Shown one piece after another: positions 8,999-16,796 of a DNA stretch of 64,000 nt. Source of the stretch: Rhodospirillaceae bacterium (GTDB lineage Bacteria > Pseudomonadota > Alphaproteobacteria > DSM-16000 > Inquilinaceae); assembly GCA_020638595.1 (NCBI GenBank), contig JACKIG010000007.1, positions 124,001-188,000 on the forward strand. The letters are read 5' to 3'. The notes under the pieces were generated by a model, which saw nothing but the letters and a program-made list of their open reading frames with translations, searched no databases and was not told the DNA's origin. A program made the position numbers and the translations under genes. The stretch's first letter is position 1. Each line of letters opens with the position of its first letter.

Positions 8999-10111
8999 TC
9001 AGCTCGAGCCGAGCACGCAGGTGCTGAGCGCCGAGCCCAGCTGCTCCAGCAGCGTGAAGTACAGGTCCGGGCCATCGGCGATTTCCGCACCCAGCGGGTC
9101 CAGCGTTGCCGTGCGCGCCTCGGTACCCTCCACCACGGTCGCGACCAGCCGCGGCTCGAACTGGGGCTCTGCGAACACGCACAGGGCGCCGCTCTGCCGG
9201 ATGCGGTCGCGAACCTGCGTCAGCCGCTCCGCCCCGGGCGGCCGGTCGGGGCTGATGGTGATGGATCCCGCCGGGGTCAGTCCGTAGACGGATTCCAGGT
9301 ACTGATAGGCATCGTGAAAGACGATGTAGGGCTGGCCGGCCAGCGGCGCCAATTCGTCGGCCAGCTGCAGATCCAGGGCTTGCAGCCGCTCCACCAGCGC
9401 CACCTCGTTGGCGTGGTAGTCGACGGCATGTTCCGGGTCGATCCCCGCCAGGGTGCCGGCAATGGCGTGGGTCATCGCAATGGCATTGGCCGGGTCGAGC
9501 CACAGATGCATGTCGATCTGCCCATGGTGGTGCTCGTCCTCGTGGGCATGCTCGTCCTCGTGGGCATGCTCGTCCTCGTGGGCATGCTCGTCCTCGTGGG
9601 CGTGCTCGTCCTCGTGGGCATGCTCGTCCTCGTGCGCGTGCTCGTCTTCGTGCGCATGCTCGTCTTCGTGCTCGTGTTCGTCCTCATGGGCCTGCTCGTC
9701 GTCATGCACATGGCCTTCCCACACACCACCCTCGCGCGACGGCAGCAGCGTTAGCCCCGGGGCATCGGCCAGGGCCAGGATGGTCGCGTGCTGCGGCAGC
9801 GCCTCCAGCGGCCCGTCCAGGAATGTCTCCAGCTCCTCGCCGACCCAGAAGACGGCATCGGCCGACTGCAGTGCCGCCGCGTCGGACGGCCGCAGGGCAT
9901 AGGTGTGGGGCGATCCTCCGCCCTGAACCAGCAATACGGGCTCACGGACCCCTTGCATGACGGCGGCGACCAGCGAATGAATGGGTTTGATGCTGGCAAC
10001 GACGGCCGGGCCGTCCCCGGCCGATACGGTGCCGTGCGAGAGGGAGACGGCGATGCCGGCGACCAAGGCTGTTGTGACGGTGCGGGGCAAGGGGGCCTCC
10101 ATGGGGATCAT
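8999..10111 (-). CDS. znuA: Zinc ABC transporter substrate-binding protein ZnuA
   Basis: Periplasmic zinc-capture subunit of the ZnuABC importer. A signal peptide (about residues 10-30, ending VSA) is followed by the cluster A-I fold: SIKPIHSLVAAVM, GGSPHTYALRPSDA with a zinc-binding His, HLWLDPANAI, and YIVFHDAYQYLE. Between the first and second lobes lies a very long metal-binding loop made of ten tandem copies of AHEDEH-like units. The start was placed after the Zur box; an upstream in-frame ATG at 10147 lies inside that operator and is unlikely. It faces zur-znuC-znuB, so zinc sufficiency should silence both sides. Confidence 0.93.
   Translation of the reverse strand: MIPMEAPLPRTVTTALVAGIAVSLSHGTVSAGDGPAVVASIKPIHSLVAAVMQGVREPVLLVQGGGSPHTYALRPSDAAALQSADAVFWVGEELETFLDGPLEALPQHATILALADAPGLTLLPSREGGVWEGHVHDDEQAHEDEHEHEDEHAHEDEHAHEDEHAHEDEHAHEDEHAHEDEHAHEDEHAHEDEHHHGQIDMHLWLDPANAIAMTHAIAGTLAGIDPEHAVDYHANEVALVERLQALDLQLADELAPLAGQPYIVFHDAYQYLESVYGLTPAGSITISPDRPPGAERLTQVRDRIRQSGALCVFAEPQFEPRLVATVVEGTEARTATLDPLGAEIADGPDLYFTLLEQLGSALSTCVLGSS
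9531..9710. repeat. Ten-copy 18-bp tandem repeat inside znuA
   Basis: Ten consecutive 18-base units based on TGCTCGTCCTCGTGGGCA. The first three are identical; later copies differ by one to five bases, and the last two are most diverged. Since 18 is a multiple of three, gain or loss of units keeps the frame and only changes the length of the His/Glu/Asp-rich zinc-binding loop. Near-identity of several units suggests recent slippage expansion. Confidence 0.95.
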
Positions 10112-10128
10112 GCGGTGCTTGTGGGCTG

Positions 10129-10150
10129 GTATGTAACGGTATAACATTTC
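10129..10150. promoter_or_regulatory. Zur box between znuA and zur
   Basis: Read on the minus strand it is GAAATGTTATACCGTTACAT, an imperfect palindrome very close to the alphaproteobacterial Zur consensus (GAAATGTTATA-N-TATAACATTTC). It is the only such site in the gap between the two divergent genes, so one operator probably controls both znuA and the zur-znuCB operon. Confidence 0.85.
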
Positions 10151-10176
10151 GAATGTCGATAGCGAAATCCGCGACC

Positions 10177-10683
10177 ATGACCCATGCGACGGCTGCCTTC
10201 CCCGAATCGCGGCATGACCACGCCGACTGCGTCGAACGGACGCTGGCGGCGGCGGAACGCATCTGCCGCGACCGGCAGGCGCGGTTGACGCCGCAGCGGC
10301 GCCGGGTGCTGGAAGTCCTGCTGGCCGACCATGTCGCCGTGGGGGCCTATGAGATCGCCGACCGCTTGGCCGAGAACGGGCGGCGGCCCGCCCCCACGAT
10401 CATCTATCGTGCGCTCGACTTCCTGATCGAGGTCGGGCTGGTGCATCGCCTGGCCAGCCTGAACGCCTTCATTGCCTGCGGGCATCCCGGGTCGGCCCAC
10501 GGTGCCCAGTTCCTGATCTGCAACGGCTGCGGGCTGGTGGCGGAAATCTCCGATCCCCGCCTGGCCGGGGCGGTGGCGGAGGCGGCCAGGCGGGTGGACT
10601 TCGCGGTCTTGCGGCCGATTGTCGAGATCACCGGCCGATGCCCCGCCTGCCGGCCCGGTCTGCGGGGGCGGGGCGATGCCTGA
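10177..10683 (+). CDS. zur: Zinc uptake regulator Zur (Fur family)
   Basis: Fur-family repressor that binds DNA when loaded with zinc. The winged-helix segment LTPQRRRVLEVLLADHVAVGAYEIADRLA and the recognition helix PTIIYRALDFLIEVGLVHRL are clear. Two CxxC pairs, ICNGCG and CPACRP, form the structural zinc site typical of Zur. Length is 168 residues from the chosen ATG; another ATG at 10153 touches the operator. The gene overlaps znuC by eight bases. It should repress its own operon and divergent znuA through the palindrome just upstream. Confidence 0.9.
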   Translation: MTHATAAFPESRHDHADCVERTLAAAERICRDRQARLTPQRRRVLEVLLADHVAVGAYEIADRLAENGRRPAPTIIYRALDFLIEVGLVHRLASLNAFIACGHPGSAHGAQFLICNGCGLVAEISDPRLAGAVAEAARRVDFAVLRPIVEITGRCPACRPGLRGRGDA

Positions 10684-11545
10684 TGCGCCCGTGCTGCCGG
10701 CGGACGAACGGGCCGGCGTGACCGCCCGGGGGGCGGATCCGTTGATCTCCGCACGGGGCGTCGGCGTGGTGCGGGGCGGCCAGTGGCTGATCCGCAGCAT
10801 CGATGTGGACGTGGCGCCGGGCGAGGTCGTCACCGTGATCGGGCCGAACGGCGGCGGCAAGACGACGCTGTTGCGCACGCTGCTGGGCCTGATCCGGCCG
10901 AGCGCCGGCGTGGTCACGCGCCGCCCGCGGCTGCGCATCGGCTATATGCCCCAGCGGCTGGTGATCGACCGCGTGCTGCCGCTGACGGTCCAGCGGCTGA
11001 TGACGCTCACGGGACGGCGCAGCCGGCGGGACGTCGCAGCGGCCCTGGACGAGACCGGGGTGGGGGGACGGATCGATGCCGGCGTCGACACGCTGTCCGG
11101 CGGCGAATTCCAGCGTGTGATGCTGGCCCGCGCCCTGTTGATGCAGCCGCAGCTGCTGGTCCTGGATGAGCCGGTGCAGGGGGTCGATTTCACCGGCGAG
11201 GCCGATCTGTACCGCCTGATCGGCCAGATCCGCGCCCGGCACGGCTGCGGTGTGCTGATGGTGTCGCACGACCTGCACGTGGTCATGGCGTCGACCGACC
11301 GGGTCCTGTGCCTGAACCAGCACCTGTGCTGTGCCGGCGCGCCGCACCACATCAGCCGGCATCCCGAATATCTCAGGCTGTTCGGTCCCCGTGCCGCCCA
11401 GGCCTATGCGGTCTACGAGCACCACCACGACCATGCCCATGCCCTCTCCGGCGAAGTCGTGCAGGCGCCCGGGCCCGACGGACGGCACGACTGCCACGGT
11501 CATGGCCACCATCACCGCCAGGCCCCCGGGACGGACAGCGCGTAA
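10676..11545 (+). CDS. znuC: Zinc ABC transporter ATPase ZnuC
   Basis: Cytoplasmic ATPase of the zinc importer, 289 residues. Walker A GPNGGGKTT, signature LSGGEFQRV, Walker B LLVLDEPVQGVD and switch His in VSHD are intact. The C-terminal 50 residues are a His-rich tail (YEHHHDHAHA, later HGHGHHH) not found in all ZnuC proteins, which may bind zinc and sense cytoplasmic level. Start ATG overlaps the end of zur; znuB begins three bases after its stop. Confidence 0.93.
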   Translation: MPDAPVLPADERAGVTARGADPLISARGVGVVRGGQWLIRSIDVDVAPGEVVTVIGPNGGGKTTLLRTLLGLIRPSAGVVTRRPRLRIGYMPQRLVIDRVLPLTVQRLMTLTGRRSRRDVAAALDETGVGGRIDAGVDTLSGGEFQRVMLARALLMQPQLLVLDEPVQGVDFTGEADLYRLIGQIRARHGCGVLMVSHDLHVVMASTDRVLCLNQHLCCAGAPHHISRHPEYLRLFGPRAAQAYAVYEHHHDHAHALSGEVVQAPGPDGRHDCHGHGHHHRQAPGTDSA

Positions 11546-11548
11546 CCC

Positions 11549-12346
11549 ATGCTGGATGACTTCTTCGTCCGCGCGATCGTCGCCGGGGTGGGTGTCGCGC
11601 TTGTCGCCGGCCCGCTGGGGTGCTTCATCGTCTGGCGGCGCATGGCCTATTTCGGCGACACCATGTCCCATTCCGCACTGATGGGGGTGGCGCTGGGCTT
11701 CCTCGCCGGCGTCGACCACACCATCGGCGTCATTGCCACGGCGGTCCTGGTGGCCGTGCTGCTGGTGCTGCTCCAGCGCGTGCGGGGGCTTTCGGCCGAT
11801 ACGGTGCTGGGCATCCTCTCGCATTCGGCGCTGTCCATCGGGCTGGTGGCGATCAGCCTGATGACCTGGCTGCGGCTGGACCTGATGGGCTATCTGTTCG
11901 GTGACGTGCTGGCCGTCAGGATCGTCGATCTCTGGTGGATCTACGGCGGCGGGGCCGTCGTGCTGGCGGTGCTGGCGGCGATCTGGCGCCCCCTGCTGGC
12001 CGTGACCGTCGGCGAGGACCTGGCGCGGGCGGAAGGTGTGCCGGCCCTGCCGGTGCAGATGGCCTTCATGCTGCTGATCGCCATCGTCATCGCCATCGCC
12101 ATGAAGGTGGTGGGCATCCTGTTGATCACGTCGCTGCTGATCATACCGGCCGCGGCGGCCCGTCGCCTGGCCCGCACGCCGGAGCAGATGGCCGCCGGCG
12201 CGGCCGCCATCGGTGCGGTGGCGGTGGTGGCCGGCCTGTTCAGCTCGCTGACGCTCGATACCCCGTCCGGCCCGTCGATCGTGGTCGCCGCGGCCCTGCT
12301 GTTCGCCGTCAGCCTGACCCCATGGCCGGGGCCGCGCCAAGGATAG
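11549..12346 (+). CDS. znuB: Zinc ABC transporter permease ZnuB
   Basis: Membrane subunit of the zinc importer, 265 residues with about eight hydrophobic helices. Family marks are MAYFGDTMSHSALMGVALG near residue 32 and KVVGILLITSLLIIPAAAARRLA near residue 188. It is the last gene of the zur-znuC-znuB operon. A palindromic element starts about 60 bases after its stop. Confidence 0.93.
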   Translation: MLDDFFVRAIVAGVGVALVAGPLGCFIVWRRMAYFGDTMSHSALMGVALGFLAGVDHTIGVIATAVLVAVLLVLLQRVRGLSADTVLGILSHSALSIGLVAISLMTWLRLDLMGYLFGDVLAVRIVDLWWIYGGGAVVLAVLAAIWRPLLAVTVGEDLARAEGVPALPVQMAFMLLIAIVIAIAMKVVGILLITSLLIIPAAAARRLARTPEQMAAGAAAIGAVAVVAGLFSSLTLDTPSGPSIVVAAALLFAVSLTPWPGPRQG

Positions 12347-12408
12347 CCCCCACCACCGCCCACGCCGACCCGCCGGCCCACCGATCGCCCGCGGAAGACC
12401 ATGAAACA

Positions 12409-12503
12409 TGGGGTCAGGTCTTTTATTATCGCATTTCGATGGATCGCTGATCGTCGGCGGGTTCGAGCCCCATCGGGAAGTGATGATCAAAGACCTGACC
12501 CCA
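12409..12503. repeat. 95-bp palindromic element with 15-bp terminal inverted repeats
   Basis: Perfect ends TGGGGTCAGGTCTTT at 12409-12423 and AAAGACCTGACCCCA at 12489-12503 enclose 65 bases that contain a further short match (TTTCGATGG near the left, CCCATCGGG near the right). The TGGGGTCAGGTCTTT end is the type found at the borders of REP-associated tyrosine transposase (IS200-like, RAYT) elements in many proteobacteria. No transposase is encoded, so it is best read as a non-autonomous relic or REP-like element. It lies between the convergent znuB and dehydrogenase genes and may also act as a transcript end. Confidence 0.75.
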
Positions 12504-12552
12504 GGCCCTTGACCGCCATGCTGCCGCGCGGGGACAGCGGGCGCCGGAGGGG

Positions 12553-13491
12553 TCAGAAGAAGGGCGTGATCGGGGGGCGGCCGGCGAAGTGGGCGCGCAG
12601 GTTGGCGGCGACGAGGTCGCCCATGGCCTGGCGCGTCTCGACCGTGGCACTGCCGACATGGGGCTGCAGCACCACGTTGTCGAGCGCGAACAGCGCCTGC
12701 GGCACGCGCGGTTCGTCCTCGAAGACGTCCAGGCCCGCACCGCCCAGGCGGCCCGCCACCAGCGCGTCCACCAGCGCGGCCTCGTCGACCAGCGACCCGC
12801 GGCCGATATTGATCAGCGCGCCGGCCGGCCCCAGGGCGTCGATCACCGCGCGGTCGACCATGTGGTGCGTGTCGGCGCCGCCGGGGGTGGCGAGGATCAG
12901 GTAGTCGCAGTCGCGGGCCAGCGAGACCAGGTCCCCATAGAAGGGATAGTCCACATCCGCGTAGGACCGCCGCCCGTAATAGGCGATGCGGGCGCCGAGG
13001 GCGTCCACGCGCTTGGCGATGGCGCGGCCGATCCGCCCGAGGCCGGCGATGCCGACCAGGCCCGAGCTGACCTTGCGCATCAGCGGCATCGGGCCTTGCA
13101 GCCACTTGCCCGAGCGCACATGCCGGTCGCCGGCGACGATCCCCCGCGCCACGGCAAGCAGCAGCCCCACCGCCAGGTCGGCGACATCGTCCGTCAGCAC
13201 ATCGGGGGTGTTGGTGACGATGACGCCGCGCGCCTTGGCGTGGCCGATGTCGATCGCATCCACGCCCACGCCGAAACAGCCGATGATCTCGAGATTCGGC
13301 AGGGCGTCCATCAGCGCAGCCGTCGCCCCGTGGTGGCCGGAGGTGGCGATGGCGCGCACCCGCGGGCCCACTTCGGCCAGCAAGGCGTCGCGATCGGGCA
13401 CCTCCCACAGCCGGTGGGTCACATAGTCCCGGTCCAGCGTTTCCATCAGCGCCGGCAGCAAGGGGCCGACAACGACGAGTTCGGGCTTCAT
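12553..13491 (-). CDS. D-2-hydroxyacid dehydrogenase (glyoxylate/hydroxypyruvate reductase type)
   Basis: NAD(P)H-linked oxidoreductase of 312 residues that reduces 2-oxoacids such as hydroxypyruvate or glyoxylate. The Rossmann motif GLGRIG lies near residue 156. The catalytic Arg (NIGRGSLVDE), Glu (DVFEDEP) and His (QPHVGSATVETR) are all present. It is the only minus-strand gene of the sugar-acid region and is divergent from the SDR gene across a 255-base gap. The context suggests a role in disposal of hydroxypyruvate or a related product. Exact substrate is inferred. Confidence 0.87.
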   Translation of the reverse strand: MKPELVVVGPLLPALMETLDRDYVTHRLWEVPDRDALLAEVGPRVRAIATSGHHGATAALMDALPNLEIIGCFGVGVDAIDIGHAKARGVIVTNTPDVLTDDVADLAVGLLLAVARGIVAGDRHVRSGKWLQGPMPLMRKVSSGLVGIAGLGRIGRAIAKRVDALGARIAYYGRRSYADVDYPFYGDLVSLARDCDYLILATPGGADTHHMVDRAVIDALGPAGALINIGRGSLVDEAALVDALVAGRLGGAGLDVFEDEPRVPQALFALDNVVLQPHVGSATVETRQAMGDLVAANLRAHFAGRPPITPFF

Positions 13492-13619
13492 GGGCTCGGC
13501 CTTCCGGTTGCCGGGGTGACGAGGGCTGTGGGCGAGGCGACATTAGGCCGGCACGGGCGACCGCCACAACGCGTTTGCGTCCGGCCGGCAGGTCAGGCTA
13601 AGGTCCTTTTCCGTGTAAC

Positions 13620-13637
13620 GAAACGGTTAAATCCATA
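13620..13637. promoter_or_regulatory. Imperfect palindrome in divergent promoter region
   Basis: The gap between two divergent dehydrogenase genes contains TAACG-AAA-CGGTTA, an imperfect inverted repeat resembling operators of LacI- or GntR-type sugar regulators. It could control both directions. The rest of the gap holds no gene. Low confidence. Confidence 0.25.
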
Positions 13638-13746
13638 GCCACCGGCACAACAACGGTGGGACGGCAGCTGGGGAGGCTGTATCATTGATGCCCACGAGGT
13701 TCGGCGCGCGCCGTCGGCGCCGCCTGTCGCTTTCGGTATCCAGACC

Positions 13747-14499
13747 ATGAACAGCATCGATCTTTCCGGCCGCCGCGCGGTCGTGACGGGGGGAGCCCAG
13801 GGGATCGGGCTTGCCATCGCCCGTCGTTTCCTGGAATCGGGTGCCCAGGTCGCGATCTGGGACAGGGATGACGATCTTCTGCCCAAGACGGTGGGCGAGC
13901 TGGCGAAGCTCGGCCATGTCGAGGGCGTGATGGTCGACGTCACCGACTGGAAGGCCGTCGAGCAGGCGACGGCGGAAACGGTCGCCGCCCTGGGCCGCAT
14001 CGATATCCTGGTGGCCAATGCCGGCGTCGCCGGCCCGACGGTGCCGCTGGTCGACTATCCGGTCGACGCCTGGCACGAGGTCGTGGCCATCGACCTGTTT
14101 GGCATCTATCACTGCTGCCGTGCCGTCGTGCCCGGAATGGTGGAGCGCGGCTATGGCCGTATCGTCAACGTCGCGTCGATCGCCGGCAAGGAAGGCAATC
14201 CCAACGCCTCGGCCTACAGCGCGGCCAAGGCGGGTGTGATCGCGCTGACCAAGTCGCTGGGCAAGGAACTGGCGGCCCACGACATCGCGGTCAACTGCAT
14301 CACCCCGGCCGCCGCGCGGACCGCCATCTTCGACCAGATCAGCCAGGCGCATATCGACTACATGCTGTCGCGCATCCCGCGCGGCCGCTTCCTGGAGCTG
14401 GACGAGGCGGCCGCCATGGTCGCCTGGCTGGCCAGCGAGGAGAATTCGTTCACCACCGGCGCGGTCTTCGACCTGTCCGGCGGCCGGGCCACCTATTGA
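13747..14499 (+). CDS. SDR family oxidoreductase
   Basis: Short-chain dehydrogenase of 250 residues. Cofactor motif TGGAQGIG at residues 15-22, NAG at about 91-93, catalytic Ser in NVASIAG, Tyr and Lys in YSAAKAG, and a normal C-terminal GGRATY end. Asp in the IWDRDD strand end points to NAD rather than NADP. Neighbours (two 2-hydroxyacid dehydrogenases, sugar ABC importer, otnK/otnI-like genes) suggest it oxidises a sugar, polyol or sugar acid. The next gene starts 10 bases later in the same direction. Substrate is unknown. Confidence 0.87.
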   Translation: MNSIDLSGRRAVVTGGAQGIGLAIARRFLESGAQVAIWDRDDDLLPKTVGELAKLGHVEGVMVDVTDWKAVEQATAETVAALGRIDILVANAGVAGPTVPLVDYPVDAWHEVVAIDLFGIYHCCRAVVPGMVERGYGRIVNVASIAGKEGNPNASAYSAAKAGVIALTKSLGKELAAHDIAVNCITPAAARTAIFDQISQAHIDYMLSRIPRGRFLELDEAAAMVAWLASEENSFTTGAVFDLSGGRATY

Positions 14500-14509
14500 T
14501 GGCCGGGCG

Positions 14510-15547
14510 ATGAGCGAACCCTTCCTCGTCATCACCCCCGATGCCCAGTATCCCGACGATGGCGAGGTCGAACGACCGGTCATGGGCAGTGGTGCCCGGC
14601 TGGAGATCTATCGGGAACGGGACCTTCACCGGCTGCCCGCCGGGCGCGTGGCCCAGGCCGATGCCTTTCTGGTCTGGCACGAGGTGGCGTTCGACCGGGC
14701 CAGCATCGCAGCCCTGCCGCGCTGCCGGGTGATCGTGCGCGCCGGCGTCGGGTTCGACCATATCGACCTGGCCGCCGCCGGCGAAGCCGGGATCCCGGTC
14801 TGCAACACGCCCGACTACGGCACCAGCGAGGTCGCGGACCACGCGATCGCGCTGATGCTGACGCTCGCGCGCGGCATCGCCACCTATCACGATGCCCTGC
14901 GCGCCGACCCGGTGGGGTCGTTCGTTCCGGCGCTGGCGCCGGGGGTGACGCGCATTCGCGGCCGCCGGCTGGGCATCGTCGGCCTCGGGCGCATCGGCAC
15001 GGCCACGGCGCTGCGCGCCAAGGCCTTCGGGCTGGAGGTGGTGGCCTACGATCCCTATGTGTCGCGCGGGCAGGAAATCGCGGTGGGCGTCGGGCGTGTC
15101 GATACCCTGGCGGAGCTGCTGGCCGGCAGTGACGTCGTCAGCCTGCATGCCCCGCTGACGGAGGAGACGCGCGGCATGATCGATGCCGCAGCCCTGGCGG
15201 CGATGCCGCGCCATGCCTTCCTGATCAACACCGCGCGCGGGGCCATTGTCGACCACCTGGCGCTGCTGGAGGCCCTGCAAAGCGGTGGCATCGCCGGGGC
15301 GGCGCTGGACGTGCTGCCGCAGGAGCCGGCGGATCCCGACCACCCGCTGATCAAGGCATATACGGCCAAGCCGTCGCCGCTGGCCGGCCGGCTGGTGCTG
15401 ACGCCGCATGCGGCGTGGTTCAGCCCGCAAAGCGCCCGCGATGCGCGGCGGTTGTCGACGGAAACGCTGATGGCGTATCTGACGAGAGGAGACCTGCGCA
15501 ACTGCGTCAACGGATCATATCTTTCGCAATTGCGGAAGTTTGACTGA
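14510..15547 (+). CDS. 2-hydroxyacid dehydrogenase, CtBP/phosphoglycerate dehydrogenase type
   Basis: NAD-dependent dehydrogenase of 345 residues. Visible motifs: GLGRIGTATALRAKAFG near residue 162, catalytic Arg in NTARGAIVD, Glu in DVLPQEP and His in TPHAAWFS. The AWFS tail after the His and the long C-terminal segment are typical of the C-terminal-binding-protein subgroup of bacterial enzymes. It is probably co-transcribed with the SDR gene and leads into the ABC importer 100 bases on. Role in sugar-acid catabolism is inferred from context. Confidence 0.87.
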   Translation: MSEPFLVITPDAQYPDDGEVERPVMGSGARLEIYRERDLHRLPAGRVAQADAFLVWHEVAFDRASIAALPRCRVIVRAGVGFDHIDLAAAGEAGIPVCNTPDYGTSEVADHAIALMLTLARGIATYHDALRADPVGSFVPALAPGVTRIRGRRLGIVGLGRIGTATALRAKAFGLEVVAYDPYVSRGQEIAVGVGRVDTLAELLAGSDVVSLHAPLTEETRGMIDAAALAAMPRHAFLINTARGAIVDHLALLEALQSGGIAGAALDVLPQEPADPDHPLIKAYTAKPSPLAGRLVLTPHAAWFSPQSARDARRLSTETLMAYLTRGDLRNCVNGSYLSQLRKFD

Positions 15548-15646
15548 AACCCTTTCCGCTTGAAGGCTATGGGAGTAACTTCCCGTCACATTCAGCGGCG
15601 AACAGAATAAAAAGGGTCGCGAACCAGGGGAGCGAGCGTCTAGGCC

Positions 15647-16714
15647 ATGGCCGCGGTATCCATCCAAAAGGTCTTCAAGTCCTTCGGGTCGACAGAGGTC
15701 ATCCACGGTGTCGATGTGGACATCGGGGACCATGAATTCGTCGTGCTGGTCGGGCCATCGGGTTGTGGCAAGTCTACACTGCTTCGGATGATCGCTGGTC
15801 TTGAGAAGATCACGGCCGGCGAGATCGCCATCGGCAACGTGGTCGTGAACACCGTGCCGCCGAAAGAGCGCGACATCGCCATGGTGTTCCAGAACTATGC
15901 GCTCTATCCGCATATGACGGTGTACAACAACATGGCCTTCAGCCTGCTGTTGGCACGCGCGCCGAAGGCGGCGATCGATGAGCGCGTCCGCGAAGCGGCC
16001 GGCATCCTCAGCCTCACCCCCTATCTCGACCGCTATCCGCGCCAGCTGTCCGGCGGCCAGCGCCAGCGCGTGGCCATGGGGCGCGCCATCGTGCGCAACC
16101 CCCAGGTCTTCCTGTTCGATGAGCCGTTGAGCAACCTGGACGCCAAGCTGCGCGTCCAGATGCGCACGGAAATCAAGCTCTTGCACCAGCGCCTGCGGAC
16201 GACGTCGGTCTACGTCACCCATGACCAGGTGGAGGCGATGACGATGGCCGACAAGATCGTCGTCATGCGCGACGGTCATGTGGACCAGACCGGCACGCCG
16301 CTTGAGCTCTACGACAGCCCCGTGAACCTGTTCGTCGCCGGCTTCATCGGCTCTCCGGCCATGAACTTCATCCGTGGGCGCATCGTCCGCAACGGCGGCG
16401 CGCCCAGCGTCCGGGCGGACGACGGCACCGACCTGCCGCTGCCGCCCGACGCGGCGGGGGAAGAGGGGCGCCCCGTGCATTACGGTGTCAGGCCGTCGGA
16501 TCTCGCCTTGACGGATACGGCCGGCGTCGAGACCACCGTGGGCGTGATCGAGCCGACGGGTGCCGACACGTTCCTGTACGGCACGATGGCGGGCAGCGAG
16601 ATCTGCGCGATGTTCACAGAGCGGCACGGGTTCGAGCCCGGACAGAAAGTCCGGCTGATGCCGCGATTGGATCGGGTGCACCTGTTCGACGGCGAGTCGG
16701 GCCAGCACCTGTAA
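15647..16714 (+). CDS. Sugar ABC transporter ATPase (UgpC/MalK type)
   Basis: Energising subunit of a carbohydrate importer, 355 residues. Walker A GPSGCGKST at about 38-46, Q-loop VFQNYALYPHMTV, signature LSGGQRQRVAMGRA, Walker B LFDEPLSNLDAKLR and switch YVTHDQ are complete. The C-terminal third is a TOBE/MalK-type regulatory domain. It heads a four-gene importer set: ATPase, binding protein, two permeases. Such ATPases are often shared between importers. Confidence 0.93.
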   Translation: MAAVSIQKVFKSFGSTEVIHGVDVDIGDHEFVVLVGPSGCGKSTLLRMIAGLEKITAGEIAIGNVVVNTVPPKERDIAMVFQNYALYPHMTVYNNMAFSLLLARAPKAAIDERVREAAGILSLTPYLDRYPRQLSGGQRQRVAMGRAIVRNPQVFLFDEPLSNLDAKLRVQMRTEIKLLHQRLRTTSVYVTHDQVEAMTMADKIVVMRDGHVDQTGTPLELYDSPVNLFVAGFIGSPAMNFIRGRIVRNGGAPSVRADDGTDLPLPPDAAGEEGRPVHYGVRPSDLALTDTAGVETTVGVIEPTGADTFLYGTMAGSEICAMFTERHGFEPGQKVRLMPRLDRVHLFDGESGQHL

Positions 16715-16796
16715 CCAGAGCTTGGGTTCCGGGGCGGCATCGCCGTCCCTGGTCGAGCGCCACCGGCGCAAACACGGAACGAACGGGAGGTTCCAA

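Noticed and set aside
9472..9710. Alternative frames through the znuA repeat (Ser/Cys- and Arg/Thr-rich repeats) as possible peptide genes
   Set aside because: Any frame through an 18-bp repeat gives a periodic peptide; only the His/Glu frame continues into a real ZnuA.
9531..9710. CRISPR-like array
   Set aside because: Units are contiguous with no unique spacers and lie inside a coding frame.
10628..13567. 979-codon antisense frame over znuCB and the dehydrogenase
   Set aside because: Low-complexity Arg/Gln/His composition and overlap with five well-supported elements.
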